From positions 1 to 10,815 of the forward strand of contig JAFOFS010000163.1 in assembly GCA_017387165.1 (NCBI GenBank): a stretch of 10,815 nt of DNA, in the 5' to 3' direction. Below the pieces are notes generated by a model. It worked only from the letters and a program-made list of their open reading frames with translations, was not told the DNA's origin and searched no databases. The position numbers and the translations under genes are program-made. Below are positions 7,340 to 10,815 of this stretch, piece after piece (the first letter of the stretch is position 1; each line of letters starts with the position of its first letter). The DNA comes from Clostridia bacterium. GTDB lineage: Bacteria; Bacillota; Clostridia; Oscillospirales; Acutalibacteraceae.

Positions 7340-7362
7340 GTTTGTTGCGTGTCCTTCCAAAA

Positions 7363-7824
7363 TCAAGCAAAAACCGCGCCGTCGGTGATGGCGTTGATTG
7401 CCGGAAACGGGGTGGATTCCGAGGCCAGAAACACCAGCGTGTTGCCGGTCATACGGAAAACGTAGAGGTCACCTCCGCTGTCATCGGCGGTCAACACCAG
7501 CTTATCGCCGCTGACACGGTAAGTGCCGTACGGCTGGCAGGTTTGATCGGACGGCAGAATGATGGAAAAGCGATCGTTGTACGGCGCCAGCGTGATGGTG
7601 GCGCGGCGCAGCGGATCATCGGTCTGCAGCGCGTAGGTCTTCGCCGGCAGAGTGGAGGGGCGGCCGTTCTCCTGCGGCTGATTGCCGAGGTCGGGATTGC
7701 GGTGGACGGTGGTGGAGGCGGTCGTCGTGGTGGTGGTGATCTCACCGCCGTTGTCCGGTGTGGCACGGCAACCGATCGCCGCGAGCAGCAGCGCCGCCGT
7801 CAACAAAGCAAAAACGCGTTTCAT
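7363..7824 (-). CDS. Small predicted lipoprotein of unknown function
   Basis: This 153-residue protein starts with a lipoprotein signal (MKRVFALLTA, hydrophobic core) ending at a lipobox-like AIGC, so C19 would be lipidated and the protein held on the outer face of the membrane. A low-complexity Thr-rich linker (about 29-40, including six consecutive Thr) leads to a small beta-rich domain, about residues 75-135. That domain includes YGTYRVSGDKLVLTADD (99-115) and YVFRMTGNTLVF (121-132). This pattern recurs in uncharacterised clostridial lipoproteins, but I know no function for it. The start is ATG 7824: GAGGAG (7831-7836) is six bases away, whereas ATG 7830 abuts it. The ribosome binding site overlaps the stop codon of the ATP-grasp gene, so the two are translationally coupled. 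Confidence 0.75.
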   Translation of the reverse strand: MKRVFALLTAALLLAAIGCRATPDNGGEITTTTTTASTTVHRNPDLGNQPQENGRPSTLPAKTYALQTDDPLRRATITLAPYNDRFSIILPSDQTCQPYGTYRVSGDKLVLTADDSGGDLYVFRMTGNTLVFLASESTPFPAINAITDGAVFA

Positions 7825-7834
7825 CGGCATCTCC

Positions 7835-8839
7835 TCAATCGTTGATCGCCGCTTCAAACGCCGCCTTGAGACCGCAGCCGTCGTCGTGGAAGCGGTGGTT
7901 TTGCGGCATATCGTAGCCGGGGAGGTTGTTCCCCTCCACAAAGACGGGGCCGTCGGGGGTGATCGCAACGTCCCAACCGACGTAACGCATCCGTTTTTCC
8001 ACCTGCGCCGCCTTCAGGCAGAGCTCCACCGCCTCGTGGAAGCAGGGAATCTCAAAGCCGATAAGCGGCTGACCGTTGTTCGGGTGTTCGGTGTAGTAGG
8101 ACACCGTCTTGTCGCAGAAAACGGGATGAGTGATGACGCCGTCGGGCGACAGCAGCGTATACATACCGCCGCTGGTGACGTTGTCCACGTCGTTTTTGCC
8201 GCTGCCGATACGCACCAGCGCATAGATGAAGTGCGCCTTGCCGCTGTCACTCAAGATGGTGACGATACGGATGGTGTTGACCGAACGGGCGCACAGCTTG
8301 TTCATCGTCGGGTGCTGGGTGATGGCCTCCTCCGCGAGGAACATCTTCTTTTCGACCAGCTCCGCATACAGCGCCGCCAAATCCTGACCCTCGAGGATGA
8401 TCTTCTGCACGCCGAGACCGCCAAACGAGTCGGGCTGTTTGGCGAAAAAGCAGGTTTTTCCCTCGCAGAAAGCGGCGAACTTTTCAAAGCCGTCGTTTAA
8501 ATCGACAAAATCGCGCTTTAAGTACTCCGCGAAGGTACGGTCAAAGAGGAGCTTGTTATCAAACACGTCGTACGCCTCCCGTTGATTGAGGCGGCGCACC
8601 AACGCGATGTTGTCGTCCATCGTCATAAAGGTCTTGCGCTTATCCTTGCCGATATACGCAAAGCCGAAGGTCATATAATCCAGATAACCGATGCCGTAGA
8701 CGAACATACACCACACCATATCCACAAACAAGGCGATGCGGTTTTTGCCCGATTCCTCGTGCACCGTTTCCAAATTACGGAAAAAGCGCTTGAAGCTTCC
8801 CGACGCTACACGGCGGAAAAAAGTCGCAATCTTATTCAT
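7835..8839 (-). CDS. ATP-grasp protein of the sugar-transfer-associated type (PF14397-like)
   Basis: This 334-residue cytoplasmic protein has the ATP-grasp fold, which joins a carboxylate to an amine or thiol with acyl-phosphate chemistry. Visible parts are a glycine-rich loop, FGGLGV (139-144), in the ATP-binding subdomain; a central block, EEAITQHPTMNKL (170-182), followed by NTIRIVTI; SGGMY (223-227); and the end of the active site, VGWDVAITPDGPVFVEGNN (287-305). In the last, D290, E302 and N304 or N305 are the likely metal and ATP ligands. The overall pattern fits the ATP-grasp family often found near polysaccharide and cell-surface sugar genes. No such genes are in this window. The substrate is unknown. 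GAGGAG (8848-8853) lies 8 bases before the ATG and overlaps the mnmA stop codon. The stop is coupled to the lipoprotein gene. Confidence 0.85.
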   Translation of the reverse strand: MNKIATFFRRVASGSFKRFFRNLETVHEESGKNRIALFVDMVWCMFVYGIGYLDYMTFGFAYIGKDKRKTFMTMDDNIALVRRLNQREAYDVFDNKLLFDRTFAEYLKRDFVDLNDGFEKFAAFCEGKTCFFAKQPDSFGGLGVQKIILEGQDLAALYAELVEKKMFLAEEAITQHPTMNKLCARSVNTIRIVTILSDSGKAHFIYALVRIGSGKNDVDNVTSGGMYTLLSPDGVITHPVFCDKTVSYYTEHPNNGQPLIGFEIPCFHEAVELCLKAAQVEKRMRYVGWDVAITPDGPVFVEGNNLPGYDMPQNHRFHDDGCGLKAAFEAAIND

Positions 8840-8851
8840 CCCATTCTCTCC

Positions 8852-9901
8852 TCATCCATCACAGATCGTACCGCCGCCGAGCACCGTGTCGCCGTCGTAC
8901 AGGACGACAGCCTGACCCTTGGCGGCAGCGCGCTGGGGTTGGTCGAACACCACCTGCATCTTGCCGTTTTCCTGCGGATAAACGGTAGCCGGTTGTTCTT
9001 TATGCTGATAGCGGATACGCGCCGCACACTGGAAAGAGGGCGGCGGTGTTTCCCATTTGATCCAGTTGCAGTCGCAGGCGGTCAGCTCGGCAGAAAGCAA
9101 CGCTTCTCCCGGACCGAGCACCACCGCGTTGTCCGCCGTTCGCTTTTCGCAGACGTACAGCGGCGCCGGCAGTGACAAGCCGAGACCTTTTCGCTGACCG
9201 ACGGTGTAGTGGATCAGTCCCTTATGGGTGCCGAGCACACGCCCGTCCCGATCGACGAAGTTGCCGGACGGATAGTCGCGTCCGGTCAGGCGGCGGATGA
9301 CCGCCGCGTAGTCGCCGTTTGGCACGAAGCAGATATCCTGGCTATCTTTTTTACGGGCGTTTTGAAAGCCCTGCGTTTCCGCGATCTGACGCGCCTCGTC
9401 CTTGGTGAGCGAGCCGAGCGGAAAGCGGACACGCGCCAGTTGTTCCTGCGTCAGCGCGTATAAGAAATAGCTTTGATCCTTGGAAAGATCGGCGGCTTTC
9501 TTCAAAAGCCAGCGGTCTTCCTCCCGCTCAACACGGGCGTAGTGACCGGTTGCCATCCCATCGCAGCCGAGCAAACGGGCACGATCCAACAGCCAACCGA
9601 ATTTCATATAGCGGTTGCAATCGACGCAGGGATTGGGGGTCTCCCCTCGCTCATACGCCGCCGCAAAGCGGTCCATCACCGCCGTCTTGAACGCATCGGT
9701 ACAGGTGAACAGGTGAAACGGAATTCCGAGGCGCTCCGCCACACGGCGGGCATCCTCCGCGTCGGCGGTCGAGCCGCAGGCAGTCTCACTCTCATACAGC
9801 CGCATCATACCGCCGATGACGTCGCAGCCCGCCTGCTGCAGCAGGTAGGCGGTCACGGTGGAATCCACGCCGCCGCTCATCGCGACCAGTATCTTCTCCA
9901 T
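8852..9901 (-). CDS. mnmA: tRNA-specific 2-thiouridylase MnmA
   Basis: MnmA activates U34 of Lys, Glu and Gln tRNAs with ATP and inserts sulfur to give 2-thiouridine. The 349-residue protein is full length. The PP-loop SGGVDST is at residues 9-15. The first catalytic cysteine is C95 in NPCVDCNRYMKFG (90-102), equivalent to Cys102 of E. coli. The second, C191 in KDSQDICFVPNGDY, is equivalent to E. coli Cys199. GMATGHYARV (115-124) and KDQSYFLYAL (141-150) are further family hallmarks, and a beta-rich tRNA-contact domain fills the C-terminus. ATG 9901 follows the nifU stop by two bases and has only a weak GGA upstream, so it probably relies on coupled translation. NifS encoded upstream is the likely direct sulfur donor, as YrvO is for MnmA in Bacillus subtilis. 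Confidence 0.97.
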   Translation of the reverse strand: MEKILVAMSGGVDSTVTAYLLQQAGCDVIGGMMRLYESETACGSTADAEDARRVAERLGIPFHLFTCTDAFKTAVMDRFAAAYERGETPNPCVDCNRYMKFGWLLDRARLLGCDGMATGHYARVEREEDRWLLKKAADLSKDQSYFLYALTQEQLARVRFPLGSLTKDEARQIAETQGFQNARKKDSQDICFVPNGDYAAVIRRLTGRDYPSGNFVDRDGRVLGTHKGLIHYTVGQRKGLGLSLPAPLYVCEKRTADNAVVLGPGEALLSAELTACDCNWIKWETPPPSFQCAARIRYQHKEQPATVYPQENGKMQVVFDQPQRAAAKGQAVVLYDGDTVLGGGTICDG

Positions 9902-9903
9902 CG

Positions 9904-10335
9904 TCACATTCCGCAATGTTCGCAGTCGTGGCAATTCGGGAAATCGGCAGGGTCGTAGGCGATGCCGTTGTTATCGTAGTAGTTCTGCACCGCTTTCTTG
10001 ATGGCTTCCTCCGCCAGCACCGAGCAATGCATTTTGTGGGGCGGCAGACCGTCCAGCGCCTCCGCGACCGCCTTGTTGGTCAGGGTCAGCGCTTCGGCAA
10101 GCGGCTTGCCCTTGATCATTTCGGTCGCCATCGAGCTGGACGCAATGGCACTGCCGCAACCAAAGGTCTCGAACTTGACGTCCACGATGACGTCGTTCTC
10201 GATCTTGAGATAGATCTTCATAATATCGCCGCAACGGGCGTTGCCCACCTCACCGACGCCGTCGGCATTTTCGATTACGCCGACGTTACGGGGGTTTTGG
10301 AAGTGGTCCATTACTTTCTCACTGTATAATGCCAT
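9904..10335 (-). CDS. nifU: Iron-sulfur cluster scaffold NifU/IscU type
   Basis: This 143-residue scaffold assembles Fe-S clusters from sulfur supplied by NifS and passes them to apoproteins in the cytoplasm. The three cluster cysteines are C35 (NARCGDIM, with D37), C60 (FETFGCGSAIASSSMATE) and C104 (HKMHCSVLAEEAI). The opening MALYSEKVMDHFQNPRN is typical of the family. It consists of the scaffold domain only, without the ferredoxin and C-terminal domains of full NifU. The unusual part is the tail, PNCHDCEHCGM, with C135, C138 and C141 spaced C-x2-C-x2-C and two His, which may bind metal. ATG 10335 has GAGGA (10343-10347) seven bases upstream, overlapping the nifS stop. A longer reading frame upstream of it is the nifS gene in another frame. 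Confidence 0.95.
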   Translation of the reverse strand: MALYSEKVMDHFQNPRNVGVIENADGVGEVGNARCGDIMKIYLKIENDVIVDVKFETFGCGSAIASSSMATEMIKGKPLAEALTLTNKAVAEALDGLPPHKMHCSVLAEEAIKKAVQNYYDNNGIAYDPADFPNCHDCEHCGM

Positions 10336-10345
10336 TTTCGTATCC

Positions 10346-10815
10346 TCACTTAATGATAAATTCTTTGCGACCCTCGACCATATCGCGCCATACCGGCGAC
10401 ATACCGCGCAGGTAGGCGACGACCTCGGGGATGGCCTGCAGCATATAGTCCACCTGCTCCTCGGTGTTTTCGGGAGAGAGGGACAAGCGGAGCGAGCCGT
10501 GGGCGATCTCGTGCGGACGGCCGATCGCCAGCAGCACGTGGGACGGATCCAACGAGCCGGAGGTGCAAGCCGAGCCGGAGCTGGCGCGGATGCCCTTGGC
10601 ATCCAGCAAAAGCAGGAGGGATTCGCCCTCGATGCCCTCAAAGCAGAAGTGCACGTTGCCGGGCAGGCGGTTTTGCGGATCGCCGTTTAAGACCGCGTGC
10701 GGAACAGCCGACAGACCGGCGATCAGCTTATCGCGGAGGGCGGTCAGATACGCCGCGTTCTTTTCGCGATCGGCAACTGCCTCCCGGAATGCCGCCGCCA
10801 TACCAACGATGGCCG
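10346..10815 (-). CDS. nifS: Cysteine desulfurase NifS/IscS, C-terminal part (gene runs off the right edge)
   Basis: NifS is a pyridoxal-phosphate enzyme that takes sulfur from cysteine as a persulfide for Fe-S clusters and tRNA thiolation. Only the last 156 or so codons are inside the window; the frame stays open to the edge, where AIVGMAAAF matches the family. The mobile active-site loop, SSGSACTSGSLDPSHVL, carries the persulfide cysteine (codon 10565-10567). RLSLSPENTEEQVDYML is the usual C-terminal block. The Lys that binds the cofactor lies outside the window. The long loop with SGSACTSG marks the NifS/IscS group rather than the SufS group. The stop codon overlaps the nifU ribosome binding site. 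The promoter, and perhaps an IscR-type regulator, would be further right. Confidence 0.95.
   Translation of the reverse strand, partial: AIVGMAAAFREAVADREKNAAYLTALRDKLIAGLSAVPHAVLNGDPQNRLPGNVHFCFEGIEGESLLLLLDAKGIRASSGSACTSGSLDPSHVLLAIGRPHEIAHGSLRLSLSPENTEEQVDYMLQAIPEVVAYLRGMSPVWRDMVEGRKEFIIK

Noticed and set aside
7681..7740. Repetitive GGTGGTGGT-type tract as a DNA repeat element
   Set aside because: It is simply the coding sequence for the Thr-rich linker of the lipoprotein read on the opposite strand.
10336..10641. Extension of the nifU frame by about 100 codons upstream
   Set aside because: That stretch is the end of nifS in another frame. NifU begins at 10335 with the typical MALYSEKVMDHF and a ribosome binding site.

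Overview
The window looks like chromosomal DNA of a spore-forming, fibre-degrading anaerobe of the Clostridia, most likely an Oscillospiraceae-type bacterium from gut, rumen or a digester. Three things support this: a very large secreted protein with a type I dockerin, an intact sporulation sigma factor SigK, and a clostridial nifS-nifU-mnmA sulfur operon. Coding DNA is GC-rich and the one sizeable intergenic gap is clearly AT-richer. The lineage is inferred from gene content only. No stretch longer than 300 bases lacks a gene.

Left part (29-4279, minus strand): one gene for a 1416-residue secreted protein. It has a signal peptide, four carbohydrate-binding-like beta-sandwich modules, a beta-propeller domain of the broad GH32/GH43-like type, further C-terminal beta modules, and a C-terminal dockerin. 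It is probably a cellulosome-associated polysaccharide-active enzyme of unknown substrate. Bases 1-28 lie downstream of its stop and hold only a weak 4-bp hairpin.

Middle (4280-6549): a 247-base divergent intergenic region carries a promoter for each direction and a perfect 7+7 bp inverted repeat. To its right, on the plus strand, is a tightly coupled three-gene operon: a TetR-family regulator, an ABC ATPase and an ABC-2 permease. This looks like a self-regulated export system. It ends at a strong bidirectional terminator (6555-6586) shared with the convergent sigK gene.

Right part (6586-10815, minus strand): a co-directional run reads, in transcription order, nifS (cut by the right edge), nifU, mnmA, a sugar-transfer-associated-type ATP-grasp protein, a small lipoprotein, and sigK. 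Gaps are 2-12 bases up to the lipoprotein, then 66 bases before sigK. NifS and NifU make Fe-S clusters. NifS also feeds sulfur to MnmA, which thiolates tRNA. The ATP-grasp protein and the lipoprotein are of unknown role. sigK encodes late mother-cell sigma-K, is uninterrupted, and has a hydrophobic pro-sequence-like N-terminus. A 15-bp hairpin just before sigK buries its ribosome binding site and is the most intriguing regulatory structure in the window.

I found no CRISPR array, insertion sequence, tRNA, rRNA or phage gene. Most genes are of recognisable type. The less ordinary items are the dockerin propeller protein, the sigK hairpin, the Cys-rich tail of NifU and the orphan ATP-grasp/lipoprotein pair.
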